64,000 nucleotides of DNA. It comes from Mycolicibacterium bacteremicum (lineage in GTDB: Bacteria > Actinomycetota > Actinomycetes > Mycobacteriales > Mycobacteriaceae). The notes under the pieces are model-generated. The model saw only the letters and a program-made list of their open reading frames with translations. It did no database searches and had not been told where the DNA came from. The stretch covers positions 124,001 to 188,000 of the forward strand of contig NZ_MVHJ01000003.1 in assembly GCF_002086115.1 (NCBI RefSeq), read 5' to 3'. The first letter of the stretch is position 1; each line of letters starts with the position of its first letter. Of the stretch, positions 8,980 to 18,123 are shown piece after piece. The position numbers and the translations under genes are program-made.

Positions 8980-10581
8980 ATGACGCAAGCGCACCCCGAC
9001 CTGCTGCCCCCGATGAAGTGGAACGCCTGGGGCGACCCGCAGGCCGCCAAGCCGCTCTCCGAGGGCATCCGCGGCCTGCTCAAGCAGGCGTTGGGCATCG
9101 ACGGCCCGGCCGATCCGGAACTTGCGGCCGCCGACGTGCGACTGCGACCCTCGACACTCGGTGATGCCGACCGCGACGCGCTGGAGGCCGTCCTCGGCGC
9201 TGAGTTCGTCCGCACCGACGATGCGAACAGGCTGTTGCGTGCCGGCGGTAAGTCGACCCCGGACCTGTTGCGCCGCAAAGACACCGGCGAACAGGACGCG
9301 CCGGACGCGGTCCTGCTGCCGGCCGACGAGAGCGCGGTGGTCCAGGTACTGCAGCTGTGTACCGAACGCCGGATCGCCGTCGTCCCGTTCGGTGGCGGCA
9401 CCAGTGTGGTCGGCGGACTCGACCCGCTGCGTGGTGAGTTCTCCGCGGTGGTGTCGGTCGATCTGCGCCGCCTCGACGCGCTGCACACCCTCGACACCGT
9501 CTCCGGTGAAGCCGAACTCGGCGCCGGAGTCACCGGCCCACAGGCCGAGGAACTGCTCGGCGCGCAGGGCTTTTCGCTGGGGCACTTCCCGCAGAGCTTC
9601 CAGTTCGCCACCATCGGCGGGTTCGCCGCCACCCGGTCCTCCGGCCAGGACTCGGCCGGTTACGGCCGCTTCGACGATATGGTGCGCGGGCTGACCGTGG
9701 TCACCCCGGCCGGCGTGCTCGACCTCGGCCGTGCCCCGGCCTCGGCGGCAGGCCCCGACCTGCGCCAGCTGATCGTCGGTTCCGAGGGTGTGTTCGGCAT
9801 CATCACCCGGGTGCGGGTGCGCGTGCACCCGGCGCCGGAGACCACCCGCCATGAGGCGTGGTCGTTCCCCGACTTCGGCACCGGCGCGGCCGCGCTGCGG
9901 GCCGTCATCCAGACCGGCACCGGTCCCACGGTGATCCGGCTGTCCGACGAGGCCGAAACCGGGGTCAACCTGGCGACCACCGAGAGCATCGGCGAGAAGA
10001 CCATCACCGGAGGCTGTTTGGCCATCACCGCGTTCGAGGGGTCCGCGGCGCACACCGAGAGCCGGCATGCCGAGACGGCCGCCGTGCTGGCCGCCCACGG
10101 CGGCACCTCACTGGGTGCGGCGCCGGCCCGGGCCTGGGAGCACGGCCGGTTCAACGCACCGTATCTGCGTGACTCGCTGCTCTCGGCCGGTGCGCTGTGC
10201 GAGACCCTGGAAACCGCGACGAACTGGTCGAACATCGCCACGCTGAAGGCCGCGGTGACCGCGGCACTGCTCGAAACACTGGGCCAGGCCCTGGTGATGT
10301 GCCATATTTCGCATGTGTACCCCACCGGCGCATCGCTGTACTTCACCGCGGTGGCCGCGCAGCAGGGTGATCCGCTTGCGCAGTGGCAGCGTGCCAAAAT
10401 GGCGGCCTCGCAGGCGATGGTGTGCACCGGGGCGACCATCACCCACCACCACGCGGTGGGTGCCGATCACCGGCCGTGGATGCAGGCCGAGATCGGCGAC
10501 CTCGGAGTCGAGGTGCTCAAGGCGGTCAAGTCGACATTGGATCCGACCGGAATCATGAACCCGGGCAAGCTGATCCCGTGA
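8980..10581 (+). CDS. FAD-linked oxidase (Rv2251-like, alkyl-DHAP synthase/GlcD family)
   Basis: This 533-residue flavoenzyme belongs to the VAO/PCMH FAD-binding family that includes alkyldihydroxyacetonephosphate synthase and glycolate oxidase GlcD. The FAD_binding_4 domain covers about residues 100-280 with the pyrophosphate loop VVPFGGGTSVVGG at about 135, and the C-terminal domain ends with the typical DPTGIMNPGKL. Its exact substrate cannot be deduced. Neighbours are glpD (produces DHAP) and a diacylglycerol-kinase-like gene, so a glycerolipid or ether-lipid-type reaction is a reasonable inference. Its stop overlaps the next start (GTGA). Confidence 0.85.
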   Translation: MTQAHPDLLPPMKWNAWGDPQAAKPLSEGIRGLLKQALGIDGPADPELAAADVRLRPSTLGDADRDALEAVLGAEFVRTDDANRLLRAGGKSTPDLLRRKDTGEQDAPDAVLLPADESAVVQVLQLCTERRIAVVPFGGGTSVVGGLDPLRGEFSAVVSVDLRRLDALHTLDTVSGEAELGAGVTGPQAEELLGAQGFSLGHFPQSFQFATIGGFAATRSSGQDSAGYGRFDDMVRGLTVVTPAGVLDLGRAPASAAGPDLRQLIVGSEGVFGIITRVRVRVHPAPETTRHEAWSFPDFGTGAAALRAVIQTGTGPTVIRLSDEAETGVNLATTESIGEKTITGGCLAITAFEGSAAHTESRHAETAAVLAAHGGTSLGAAPARAWEHGRFNAPYLRDSLLSAGALCETLETATNWSNIATLKAAVTAALLETLGQALVMCHISHVYPTGASLYFTAVAAQQGDPLAQWQRAKMAASQAMVCTGATITHHHAVGADHRPWMQAEIGDLGVEVLKAVKSTLDPTGIMNPGKLIP

Positions 10582-11468
10582 TCGGCCGGGTCACCGTCCT
10601 GACCAATCCGGCGTCCGGACACGGCAGCGCACCACACGCCGCCGAGCGGGCCATCGCCCAGCTACACCGGCGCGGTGTGGATGTGGTGGCGATCGCCGGC
10701 CGCGACCCGGCCCATGCGCGTCAACTCGTCGAGGGCGCACTCGAGCGCGGCATGGACGCGCTGGTGGTCGTCGGCGGTGACGGCATCATCTCCCTGGCGC
10801 TGCAGGTGCTGGCTCAGACGGGTATCCCGCTCGCCATCATCCCGGCCGGTACCGGGAACGATCACGCCCGCGAATTCGGCATCCCGACAAGGGATCCGGA
10901 GGCAGCGGCCGATGTGATCGTCGACGGTCGCGCCACGACGGTCGATCTGGGGCGAATCCTCGGCGCCGACGGCACGCAGCGCTGGTTCGGCACCGTCATG
11001 GCCGCCGGGTTCGACTCCCTGGTGACCGACCGGACCAACCGGATGCGGTGGCCGCACGGCCGGATGCGTTACAACCTGGCGATGGTCGCCGAGATCTCCA
11101 AGCTGCGTCTGCTGCCGTTCCGGCTCGCCTTCGACGGCGTGCAGGTGTCCACCGAGCTGACACTGGCGGCGTTCGGCAACACCCGAAGCTATGGCGGGGG
11201 CATGCTGATCTGCCCGGGCGCCGACCCGACCGACGGGCTGCTCGACGTCACCATGGTCGCGTCGGCATCGCGGACCAGGCTGATCCGACTGTTCCCCACC
11301 GTCTTCAAGGGCACCCACGTGAACCTCGACGAGGTGCAGACCCGGCGGGCGCGGGTCATCACGGTCGAATGCCCGGGCATCAACGCCTATGCCGACGGCG
11401 AATTCGTCTGCCCCTTGCCGGTCGAGGTGTCCGCAGTCGCAGGCGCGCTGACGGTGTTGCGGCCGTAG
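10578..11468 (+). CDS. Diacylglycerol/lipid kinase (Rv2252-like)
   Basis: This is a 296-residue member of the diacylglycerol kinase catalytic family (DAGK_cat), which phosphorylates diacylglycerol or related lipids with ATP. The nucleotide-binding VVGGDGI motif is at about residues 62-68 (most members have GGDGT; here the Thr is Ile), followed by IPAGTGNDHARE. The C-terminal half forms the second beta-sandwich lobe. GTG 10578 is chosen because it overlaps the previous stop as GTGA. The M. tuberculosis counterpart has been linked to phosphatidylinositol mannoside levels, from memory. Confidence 0.88.
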   Translation: MIGRVTVLTNPASGHGSAPHAAERAIAQLHRRGVDVVAIAGRDPAHARQLVEGALERGMDALVVVGGDGIISLALQVLAQTGIPLAIIPAGTGNDHAREFGIPTRDPEAAADVIVDGRATTVDLGRILGADGTQRWFGTVMAAGFDSLVTDRTNRMRWPHGRMRYNLAMVAEISKLRLLPFRLAFDGVQVSTELTLAAFGNTRSYGGGMLICPGADPTDGLLDVTMVASASRTRLIRLFPTVFKGTHVNLDEVQTRRARVITVECPGINAYADGEFVCPLPVEVSAVAGALTVLRP

Positions 11469-11482
11469 CGCATCGGCGAATG

Positions 11483-11533
11483 ACCGTGTCCGTACACGAC
11501 ACGCCGCACATCGGGTACGGTTTGCGGTCGCTC
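11483..11533 (-). repeat. Dispersed palindromic repeat, copy C (reverse orientation)
   Basis: Read on the minus strand this starts GAGCGACCGCAAACC and ends GACACGGTC, aligning to the repeats at 13718-13773 and 48916-48974 in the same order: outer arm, purine-rich stretch, GTGTCG core, outer arm. It is the most diverged of the three. It fills the 78-nt gap between the convergent lipid kinase and TetR genes. Confidence 0.6.
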
Positions 11534-11546
11534 GCGGCCTGCTGAG

Positions 11547-12158
11547 CTAACGCGAAGCGCCCAGCGCGGCGAGCAGGTTCATCGTCCGGGTGATCGCGTC
11601 GGCCACCGGGCGCGTCGACAGCGAGGGGTCGATGGCACGCTGGATGCCCAGCCCTATCCCCGCGCTCAGCAACAGATTTCCGAAGTCGTCGATGCTCGCC
11701 GCAGTGTCCGGGTCCAGATCGTCGGCCAACGTGCGCAGCACCGCGGTGACCATCTGCGCGGCATCCGCGCGCAGCGCGGTGATCATCGCGCCGAGTTCGG
11801 GATTGTTGCGCGAGAGCACCACGAATTCCAGCTCCAGCATGGTCCAGCCGACGTCGCCGGCGGTGCGCTCCAGCCAGTCGTTGACGGCGGCGATGCGCGC
11901 CGTCAGATCGGCATCGGTGCCCGCGAGCCGGGACATCTCCCCCAGCTTCTCGCGGTGGATCGACGCCAGCACCTCGCGGCACAGGTTGGGCTTGCTGCCG
12001 AAATTCGAGTAGACCGCGCCCTTGGAGAATCCCGCATCATCGGCGATGTCGTCGAGGCTGGTGGCCGCGTAGCCGCGGGCCAGGAATCGTGACCTGGCGG
12101 CCAGCAGCAGTTCGGCGCGCGTTTGCTCCTGACGTTCAGCCCTGGTCAGACGCGGCAT
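11547..12158 (-). CDS. TetR-family regulator
   Basis: A 203-residue TetR-type repressor. Its helix-turn-helix spans about residues 28-60 (LDDIADDAGFSKGAVYSNFGSK), followed by a helical ligand domain with a C-terminal TetR_C-like region. It is divergent from the flavin monooxygenase gene at 12271, and an inverted repeat (12205-12219) lies between them, so control of the monooxygenase is likely. A minus-strand -10-like TACTAT lies 8 nt before the ATG, suggesting a leaderless or very short leader transcript. Confidence 0.85.
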   Translation of the reverse strand: MPRLTRAERQEQTRAELLLAARSRFLARGYAATSLDDIADDAGFSKGAVYSNFGSKPNLCREVLASIHREKLGEMSRLAGTDADLTARIAAVNDWLERTAGDVGWTMLELEFVVLSRNNPELGAMITALRADAAQMVTAVLRTLADDLDPDTAASIDDFGNLLLSAGIGLGIQRAIDPSLSTRPVADAITRTMNLLAALGASR

Positions 12159-12204
12159 GGCTCAAATAGTAGACCGCGGGTATTGATTGCACTCCGAGTA
12201 TTCA

Positions 12205-12219
12205 GATACCTTCGGTATC
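12205..12219. promoter_or_regulatory. Candidate TetR operator
   Basis: GATACC-TTC-GGTATC is a perfect 6-bp inverted repeat with a 3-bp spacer, placed between the divergent TetR and monooxygenase genes. Symmetry, size and position fit a TetR-dimer site; binding is inferred. Confidence 0.55.
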
Positions 12220-12270
12220 CAAGATTGGAGGTGCCATGCGGCGCAGAGTCGAGCATGCGGCAGGCCGGAC

Positions 12271-13719
12271 GTGACACGGCAACCCCGCATCATTGTCATC
12301 GGCGCCGGTCTGGCCGGTATCGCCACCGCATACACGTTGCAGCGCAACGGCTTCACCGAATTCGTCATCCTGGAGAAGGGGTCCGGGGTCGGCGGGGTGT
12401 GGCATTGGAACCGGTACCCCGGTCTGACCTGTGACGTGCCGTCGCAGATCTATCAGTTCGGGTTCGCCCCGAAGGCGGACTGGAGCAGTCTGTGGGCCGC
12501 CGGGGAGGAGATCCGCGACTATCACCGCGACATCGTCGACCGGTTCGGACTCGACCGCCGTCTCCGGTTGAACACCGAGGTCACCGAGGCCCGCTGGGAC
12601 AACGGCACCTGGACGGTGACCACCGGCGACGGGGATTGCCTGACCGCCGATTTCGTCATCTGCGCCACCGGCGTCCTGCACCATCCGTTCACCCCGGACA
12701 TCCCGGGGCTGGACGCGTTCGGCGGGCCCGTCGTGCACACCGCGCGCTGGGATCCGGACGTGCAGACCGAGGGTCGACGGGTGGCGGTCATCGGCACCGG
12801 ATCCACCGGCGTACAGGTGGTTTCGGCGCTGCAACCCGAGGCCGCAGAGGTGATCCACTTCGCCCGATCGGCGCAGTGGGTGCTGTGGGCGCCGATGGCG
12901 CTGCGGCAACCGCGGGTACTGGCGGCCGCCTGGCGACAGTGGCCGGCGCTTCTGGATGCCACCTTCGACGGCTTGCAGTGGGCGTCGAACATCCTGGCCG
13001 ACATCGTCACCACACCGTCGTGGCGACGGCGGCTGGTGCAGGCCTACGCGCGGGCCGGCCTGCGGGTGCAGATCCGCGATCGGCGGCTGCGTGCCGAGCT
13101 GACACCGGACTACGAGCCACTGTGCAAACGGCAGGTCGTATCGGGCAGCTACTACCGCGCCATCACCGCGCCGAACACCCGACTGGTGACGGGTCCGATC
13201 AGCGAGGTGACACCGGCCGGGATCCGCACCGCCGACGGCCGGCACCACGATGTCGACGTGATCGTGTTGGCCACCGGTTTCCACGCGCACAACTACATGC
13301 GGCCGATGTCGGTGATCGGCCGCGGCGGCATCACCATCGACGACGTGTGGGCGAAGGGCCCACGTGCCTACCGGATGACGGCGATCCCCGGCTTCCCGAA
13401 TCTGTTCACCGTGCTCGGACCCAACTCCCCCACCGGATCGATCCCGCTGCAGTACTCCGCCGAACTCACCGCGCGCTACATCGTGTCCTGGCTGAACCGG
13501 TTCCGCGCCGGTGAGCTCGACGAGGTGGAGGTCACCGAGGCGGCCACCGACGAGTTCAACACCGCGGTCGCCGAGGCGATGGGGCCGACGGTGTGGAACA
13601 CCGGCTGCAACTCCTGGTACCGCACCGAAGCCGGCACCATCGACCTGTGGCCGTGGGACCGCAGGACGCTCACCGCGATGCTGTCGGAGCCCGAGATTGC
13701 GCACTTCACGGTGCGGTGA
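12271..13719 (+). CDS. Flavin-containing (Baeyer-Villiger-type) monooxygenase
   Basis: This 482-residue enzyme uses FAD and NADPH to insert oxygen into a carbonyl or heteroatom substrate. Two Rossmann fingerprints are visible, GAGLAG near residue 12 and GTGSTG near 177, with the Baeyer-Villiger fingerprint FGGPVVHTARWD at about 150-161 and the C-terminal LATGF motif. The substrate is unknown; ketones or steroids are common for mycobacterial members. Start GTG 12271 puts the first Rossmann strand close to the N-terminus; the frame remains open up to TTG 12187 but lacks a plausible start there. Divergent from a TetR gene. Confidence 0.85.
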   Translation: MTRQPRIIVIGAGLAGIATAYTLQRNGFTEFVILEKGSGVGGVWHWNRYPGLTCDVPSQIYQFGFAPKADWSSLWAAGEEIRDYHRDIVDRFGLDRRLRLNTEVTEARWDNGTWTVTTGDGDCLTADFVICATGVLHHPFTPDIPGLDAFGGPVVHTARWDPDVQTEGRRVAVIGTGSTGVQVVSALQPEAAEVIHFARSAQWVLWAPMALRQPRVLAAAWRQWPALLDATFDGLQWASNILADIVTTPSWRRRLVQAYARAGLRVQIRDRRLRAELTPDYEPLCKRQVVSGSYYRAITAPNTRLVTGPISEVTPAGIRTADGRHHDVDVIVLATGFHAHNYMRPMSVIGRGGITIDDVWAKGPRAYRMTAIPGFPNLFTVLGPNSPTGSIPLQYSAELTARYIVSWLNRFRAGELDEVEVTEAATDEFNTAVAEAMGPTVWNTGCNSWYRTEAGTIDLWPWDRRTLTAMLSEPEIAHFTVR

Positions 13720-13773
13720 GCGTGCGAGAAGTTCGCTGAGCGGGCGGCGTGTCGGGCACAGACACGCACGGTC
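13718..13773 (+). repeat. Dispersed palindromic repeat, copy A
   Basis: A 56-bp imperfect palindrome begins inside the stop codon of the monooxygenase gene: outer arms GAGCGTGCG and CGCACGGTC (one mismatch) enclose an inner GTGTC/GACAC pair (13749-13753 and 13761-13765). It shares sequence with copies at 48916-48974 and 11483-11533 and lies in a convergent gap, so transcription termination or mRNA end protection is plausible. Confidence 0.75.
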
Positions 13774-13812
13774 GCCGGGAACGGGACGGGCAGGTTCAGC
13801 GGGGTGTGGGGC

Positions 13813-14325
13813 CTAGCCGACGCCACGGTTGAGCCAGGTGACCTCGCCGGTGTCTCCGCCGCCGCGGTAGGGCTCCAGCGACTCGTCCCACGCGGTGCCG
13901 AGCACCGAGTCCAGATCGGCGGCCAGCGCGTCGGCGCCGGAGGCCATCAGGGCGCGCAGCCGCTGCTCGCCGACCATCACGTCACCGTTGGCGCTCATCG
14001 CCCCGCTCCACAGACCGAGCTGCGGGGTGTGGCACCAGCGGTGCCCGTCCACGCCCTCGCTGGGATCCTCGGTGACCTCGAAGCGCAGCACCGACCAGGA
14101 GCGCAGCGCGTTCGCCAGCTGGGCACCGGTGCCGACCGGCCCCACCCAGTTGGTGACGGCGCGCAGCTGTCCGGGCATGGCAGGTTGGGGCGTCCACTTG
14201 AGGTTCGCCCGCGCCGACAGGGTCGACGAAAGTGCCCACTCCACATGTGGGCATACCGCCGCGGGCGAGGCGTGAACGTAGACCACGCCAGTTGTCGCCT
14301 CGGCGAACTGGTTCAACGCACGCAT
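13813..14325 (-). CDS. DUF3145-type conserved actinobacterial protein
   Basis: A 170-residue soluble protein of unknown function, which I assign to DUF3145 from its N-terminal signature TTGVVYVHASPAAVCPHVEW. It has no signal peptide or membrane segment. A good ribosome binding site (GAAGGAG, 7 nt before the ATG) supports the start. It is a single gene facing the monooxygenase. A conserved Trp-rich central part (LRSWSVLRFEV) and an acidic C-terminal half are visible; no catalytic motif is recognisable. Confidence 0.75.
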   Translation of the reverse strand: MRALNQFAEATTGVVYVHASPAAVCPHVEWALSSTLSARANLKWTPQPAMPGQLRAVTNWVGPVGTGAQLANALRSWSVLRFEVTEDPSEGVDGHRWCHTPQLGLWSGAMSANGDVMVGEQRLRALMASGADALAADLDSVLGTAWDESLEPYRGGGDTGEVTWLNRGVG

Positions 14326-14435
14326 ACTTCTGCTCCTTCGGCTCCACGAGGGACGTCTTCCCCAACGACCTGGCGTTACCGAAATGTGCAGTTGTTTCGC
14401 GCGTGTCTATTGTGCCTTGTGAGACGCGTGTTGCG

Positions 14436-15272
14436 CTAGTGTGCGCCGAATTCTCTCAGGACTCCATCAGAGATGGCCGGCCACAACTCACGGGTCCAGT
14501 CCCCGAAGTCCCGGTCGGTCAGCACCACCAGGGCCAGGTCAGCGGCCGGATCGACCCACAGGAACGTCCCCGACTGGCCGAAATGCCCGAACGTCGCCGC
14601 CGAGTTCCCCGCGCCGGTCCAGTGCGGCGACTTCTGCGACCGCACCTCGAAGCCCAGCCCCCAGTCGTTGGGCCGCTGCGACCCGAAGCCGGGCAGCACG
14701 CCGTTCAGACCCGGGAACTGCACCGAGGTCGCCTCGGCGTGCAACTCGGCCGAGACCAGTTCCGGGCGGAGCAGGTCGGCGGCGAAGCGGGTCAGGTCGG
14801 CGACCGACGACTCGGCACCGAAACCCGCGGCCTGAGCACCCTCGGCCAGCATCGACGATGCCATCCCGAGCGGCTCGAACACCGCCTCGCGCAGATATTC
14901 GCCGAACTCGATACCGGCCGCGTCCTGCAGCGCCCCCGCGAGCAGCTCGAAACCGTGATTGGAGTAGATCCGGCGCGTCCCGGGTGCCGCCAACACCTCT
15001 GCGGTCTGCATGGCGACTCCCGACGCGTGGGCCAGCAGGTGCCGCACCGTCGACCCGGTCGGCCCGGCGGGATCGTCGAGATCGAAGGCCCCCTCCTCGA
15101 CCGCGACCTGCGCGGCGCGGGCGACCAGGGGCTTGGTGACCGAGGCCAGCCGGAACGTCTTCTCGACATCGCCGTGGGTGGCCAGCACACCGATGCCTCC
15201 CCCGGTAGGGCCGACCACCGCGGCGGCGACCGTCGGGACGGGCCAGTCAACCAGGATGTCGAGTGCGCTCAT
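14436..15272 (-). CDS. Serine hydrolase, class C beta-lactamase fold (Rv2257c-like)
   Basis: This 278-residue protein belongs to the beta-lactamase/DD-peptidase-like serine hydrolases. All three motifs are visible: SxxK in LASVTKPL, YxN in IYSNHGF, and HxG in FGHFGQSG. There is no signal peptide, so it probably acts in the cytoplasm as an esterase or peptidase rather than on the cell wall. It follows the methyltransferase gene by 12 nt in an operon, as Rv2257c follows Rv2258c. Substrate unknown. Confidence 0.85.
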   Translation of the reverse strand: MSALDILVDWPVPTVAAAVVGPTGGGIGVLATHGDVEKTFRLASVTKPLVARAAQVAVEEGAFDLDDPAGPTGSTVRHLLAHASGVAMQTAEVLAAPGTRRIYSNHGFELLAGALQDAAGIEFGEYLREAVFEPLGMASSMLAEGAQAAGFGAESSVADLTRFAADLLRPELVSAELHAEATSVQFPGLNGVLPGFGSQRPNDWGLGFEVRSQKSPHWTGAGNSAATFGHFGQSGTFLWVDPAADLALVVLTDRDFGDWTRELWPAISDGVLREFGAH

Positions 15273-15284
15273 AGGCGCCTGAGC

Positions 15285-16349
15285 CTACTTGCGCGCCACG
15301 TAGTAGTAGTTCAGGGCATCGGACTCGATCTCGTGCACCTCGATGTCGGTGAATCCGGCGGCCGTCAGCATCGCGACGGCGACCTCGCGGCCCCATACGG
15401 TGCCCAGCCCGTCGCCACCGAGACCGAGCGAGACGGACATGCAGTGCATGGTCGACACCGTGTAGAGGTAGGCGCCCAGCGGCGACCCGATGTTGGCCGC
15501 GACATCGCTGGCGGCCTTGATGTCCACCATCAGGAAGGTCCCACCGGGCCGCAGCGCGGCGAAGATGTTGTCCAGCACCCGCGCCGGGTGCGCCTGGTCG
15601 TGGATCGCGTCGAAGGCGGTGATGACGTCATAGCGGTCGACGGCATCCAGCCGCGCGACATCGCACGCGCTGAACTCGGCGTTGGCCAGGCCGAGCGCGG
15701 CCGCCTCGGCCCGACCGGCCCCCAGCCCCTCCTCCGAGAAGTCGATCCCGGTGAACCGGCTGGCCGGGAACGCCTGGGCCAGCACGTTGACGGCATGCCC
15801 GCTGCCGCAACCGATATCGGCGACCAGGGCGCCGCCCTGCAGCCGCGGCACCAATCCCGGCACCAGTGGCAGGATGACGTCGACCAGTGCGGCGTCGAAC
15901 ACCGCGCCGCTCTCCTCGGCCATCAGAGTGTGGAATCTCGGGTACTCGTCGTAGGACAGTCCGCCGCCAGAGCGGAAGCATTCGATGATGCGCTGCTCCA
16001 CCTCGGCCAGCAGCGGGATGAACTGGGCGACGGCGGCCAGGTTGGCGGTGCCCGCCGCGCGGGTCAATGCCGCCGCGCGGTGCCCGGGCAGTCGATAGGT
16101 GCCGCCGGCCGGGTCGATGTCGACGATCCGGGCCGCGGTGAGCCCGCCGAGCCATTCCCGCACGTAGCGTTCGTCCAGACCCGCGGCGTCGGCGATCTGC
16201 TGGCTCGTCGCCGACGGCATCCGGGCCATGGTGTCGAACAGGGCGGTCTGATGCCCGATGCTCAGCAGCAGCGCCACCGAGGCGTCGTTGACGATGCCGA
16301 CCACCCGGCCGGCGAAATCCTCGGCGGTCTCCTCGAAGGTGATGTCCAT
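15285..16349 (-). CDS. SAM-dependent methyltransferase with N-terminal winged helix (Rv2258c-like)
   Basis: The 354-residue protein has an N-terminal winged-helix/dimerisation segment (about residues 25-100, containing [20 protein letters not shown]) followed by a class I methyltransferase domain with the SAM loop [16 protein letters not shown] at about 170-185. This layout resembles small-molecule O-methyltransferases and the regulator-like Rv2258c. Start ATG 16349 gives a length one residue from that protein; the frame extends to 16427 but that sequence is unrelated. Operon with the serine hydrolase. Substrate unknown. Confidence 0.85.
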   Translation of the reverse strand: MDITFEETAEDFAGRVVGIVNDASVALLLSIGHQTALFDTMARMPSATSQQIADAAGLDERYVREWLGGLTAARIVDIDPAGGTYRLPGHRAAALTRAAGTANLAAVAQFIPLLAEVEQRIIECFRSGGGLSYDEYPRFHTLMAEESGAVFDAALVDVILPLVPGLVPRLQGGALVADIGCGSGHAVNVLAQAFPASRFTGIDFSEEGLGAGRAEAAALGLANAEFSACDVARLDAVDRYDVITAFDAIHDQAHPARVLDNIFAALRPGGTFLMVDIKAASDVAANIGSPLGAYLYTVSTMHCMSVSLGLGGDGLGTVWGREVAVAMLTAAGFTDIEVHEIESDALNYYYVARK

Positions 16350-16436
16350 GGCGGCAACGCTAGAAGCGAGGGAACCAGCGCGGTATCGGCCGAATGATGT
16401 GTCCCGGCCGCGGCAGCCATGGTGCAAATGATGTAG

Positions 16437-18056
16437 TCAGCCGGAGGCGGCGATGACCTTGTTCTGATACGCCCACGTCAGCGCCGCGGTGCGCGACGAG
16501 ACACCGAGCTTGGCGTAGATGTTGGCCAGGTGCCTGCCCACCGTCTTCTCGCTGATGAAGATCGACTGGGCCACCTGCCGGTTGGTCGCGCCACCGGCCA
16601 GCGCGCGCAGCACCTCGATCTCGCGCCGGGTCAACCCACCGGGCACGGCACGGCCACCGACCGCGCTGGGCTGCACCGCAAGCTGCTCGTAGATGGCCTC
16701 CGCCGTGGCGATATCTGCGGCCGCGGCGGCGTCGTCACCGATTCCTCTGTGCGCCAGCGCCATCCACTCGTACACCTCGGCGCTCTCGTAGCGGGCCCGT
16801 TGTTCCCGATAGTGGCGCAACGCCTCGTCGAGGCACTGCAGCGCACCGTGGTGATCCCCGGACCGGGTGAGGACGGCACCGCGGGCGTGCGCCGCCCACG
16901 CCCGATAGCCGGGCGTCCCGAACGATCGTGCACAGTCGGTCATCTCGGCGCAGTGCCGCTGCGCCTCGGCCAGATCGTCGCGGGCCAGCGCCACCTCGAC
17001 AGCGGCCCGCAGCATCCGCATCCGACTCAGCGGCCCCACTCCGGCCAGAGCCACCCGCAGGTCGGTCCATGCCGGACCGGTCTCGCCCATCCGGCAGCGC
17101 AACAACGCCTCCCCCGGCTGCGGGTCGACGCCGAGGCTACGTGCCTTGGCGAAGGCGGCCATTGCTCCCTCGACATCGCCGCGCAGCCGTCGCACCTCAC
17201 CGAGCTGATAGAAGCCCTCACCGCTGACCCAGCTGTTCACCCCCTCCAAAGCCGCACTGGCGGTGAACAACTGATCTTCCAGCGCGCGGTAATCCTGGTC
17301 GGCGGCGGCCAGCTGCAGACGGTGCACATCGCACACCCGGTAATACGTCGACGTCTGGTGGGTGTCACACCACCCGGCCATCGCCTCGGTCCACGACCGC
17401 ATCCGCGGTTGATCGGCGAGCTGATGGCACAGATTGAGCGCCACGCAATAGATGTCGCCGGCCCAGTCGATGCGGACCTCGCCGGCCAGCACCGGCAACA
17501 TGGCCTCGTCAATAAAGCCGTATCCATCGGCGGGTCGGCCGGCACCGAACGCCGACATCGCCGCGGCCAACAGTGCCAGCGCATCCAGCGACGGGTCGGC
17601 CAGTGGTGCACTGATCGCGCGCAGCCGATCGGCCTGTACCGCGAGCTCGGCGATATCCCGTTCGGCCCAGGCGATCAGTGCCTCCAGGTACGCCAGGTAT
17701 CCGTGTGCGGGACCGGGCGGCCCGTCCGCGAGAAGGCGGCGCGCCCGGCTCATCCAGCCACGCGCGATGTTCAGGTCACCGCGCGTCACCCACTCCAGGC
17801 CTAGTTCGAGCGCCTTCATCGCCGCGGCCGCCGGGTCACTGCGGGACAGCCGGCCGAAGACACCCTCGGCCAGCCGCACCGCTTCCCGACCGTGCCCCAG
17901 CCGCCAGGCCGCGCTCGCGTAGGCGTCCAGATCGGTCAGCGACATCGGCCCGAGCGCGTCGAGTTGGACATAGGCGTCATACGCCGTGCGCCAGTCCTGC
18001 CGCGCGTGCGCGCCGCGCGCCCGGTGCAACAGTTCCTCGGCGGTGCCGACCGTCAT
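16437..18056 (-). CDS. LuxR-family regulator with TPR-like sensor region
   Basis: This 539-residue protein has a C-terminal LuxR helix-turn-helix (about residues 475-535: LTRREIEVLRALAGG, then NRQVAQSIFISEKTVGRHLANIY). The long N-terminal part is all-helical with tetratricopeptide-like repeats (for example the segment around YEWMALAHRGIGDDAAAAADI). It lacks the N-terminal ATPase of MalT/LAL regulators, so it is a reduced form of that architecture. It is divergent from mscR; the 101-nt gap contains two inverted repeats and it may regulate itself or mscR. Confidence 0.85.
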   Translation of the reverse strand: MTVGTAEELLHRARGAHARQDWRTAYDAYVQLDALGPMSLTDLDAYASAAWRLGHGREAVRLAEGVFGRLSRSDPAAAAMKALELGLEWVTRGDLNIARGWMSRARRLLADGPPGPAHGYLAYLEALIAWAERDIAELAVQADRLRAISAPLADPSLDALALLAAAMSAFGAGRPADGYGFIDEAMLPVLAGEVRIDWAGDIYCVALNLCHQLADQPRMRSWTEAMAGWCDTHQTSTYYRVCDVHRLQLAAADQDYRALEDQLFTASAALEGVNSWVSGEGFYQLGEVRRLRGDVEGAMAAFAKARSLGVDPQPGEALLRCRMGETGPAWTDLRVALAGVGPLSRMRMLRAAVEVALARDDLAEAQRHCAEMTDCARSFGTPGYRAWAAHARGAVLTRSGDHHGALQCLDEALRHYREQRARYESAEVYEWMALAHRGIGDDAAAAADIATAEAIYEQLAVQPSAVGGRAVPGGLTRREIEVLRALAGGATNRQVAQSIFISEKTVGRHLANIYAKLGVSSRTAALTWAYQNKVIAASG

Positions 18057-18062
18057 GAGCGC

Positions 18063-18123
18063 TCACGTTATTACGTGATCAGACCGGTGAACAGGGTGAA
18101 GACACAAAACTGGACACCTGTCC
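18063..18123. promoter_or_regulatory. Inverted repeats in the LuxR/mscR divergent gap
   Basis: TCACGT-TATT-ACGTGA (18063-18078) is a perfect 16-bp palindrome 7 nt upstream of the LuxR ATG, and GGACA-CC-TGTCC (18112-18123) is a second perfect repeat about 35 bp before mscR. A TAGGTT (18146-18151) fits a -10 giving a leaderless mscR message starting at ATG 18158. The first site is well placed for LuxR autoregulation; both assignments are inference. Confidence 0.5.
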
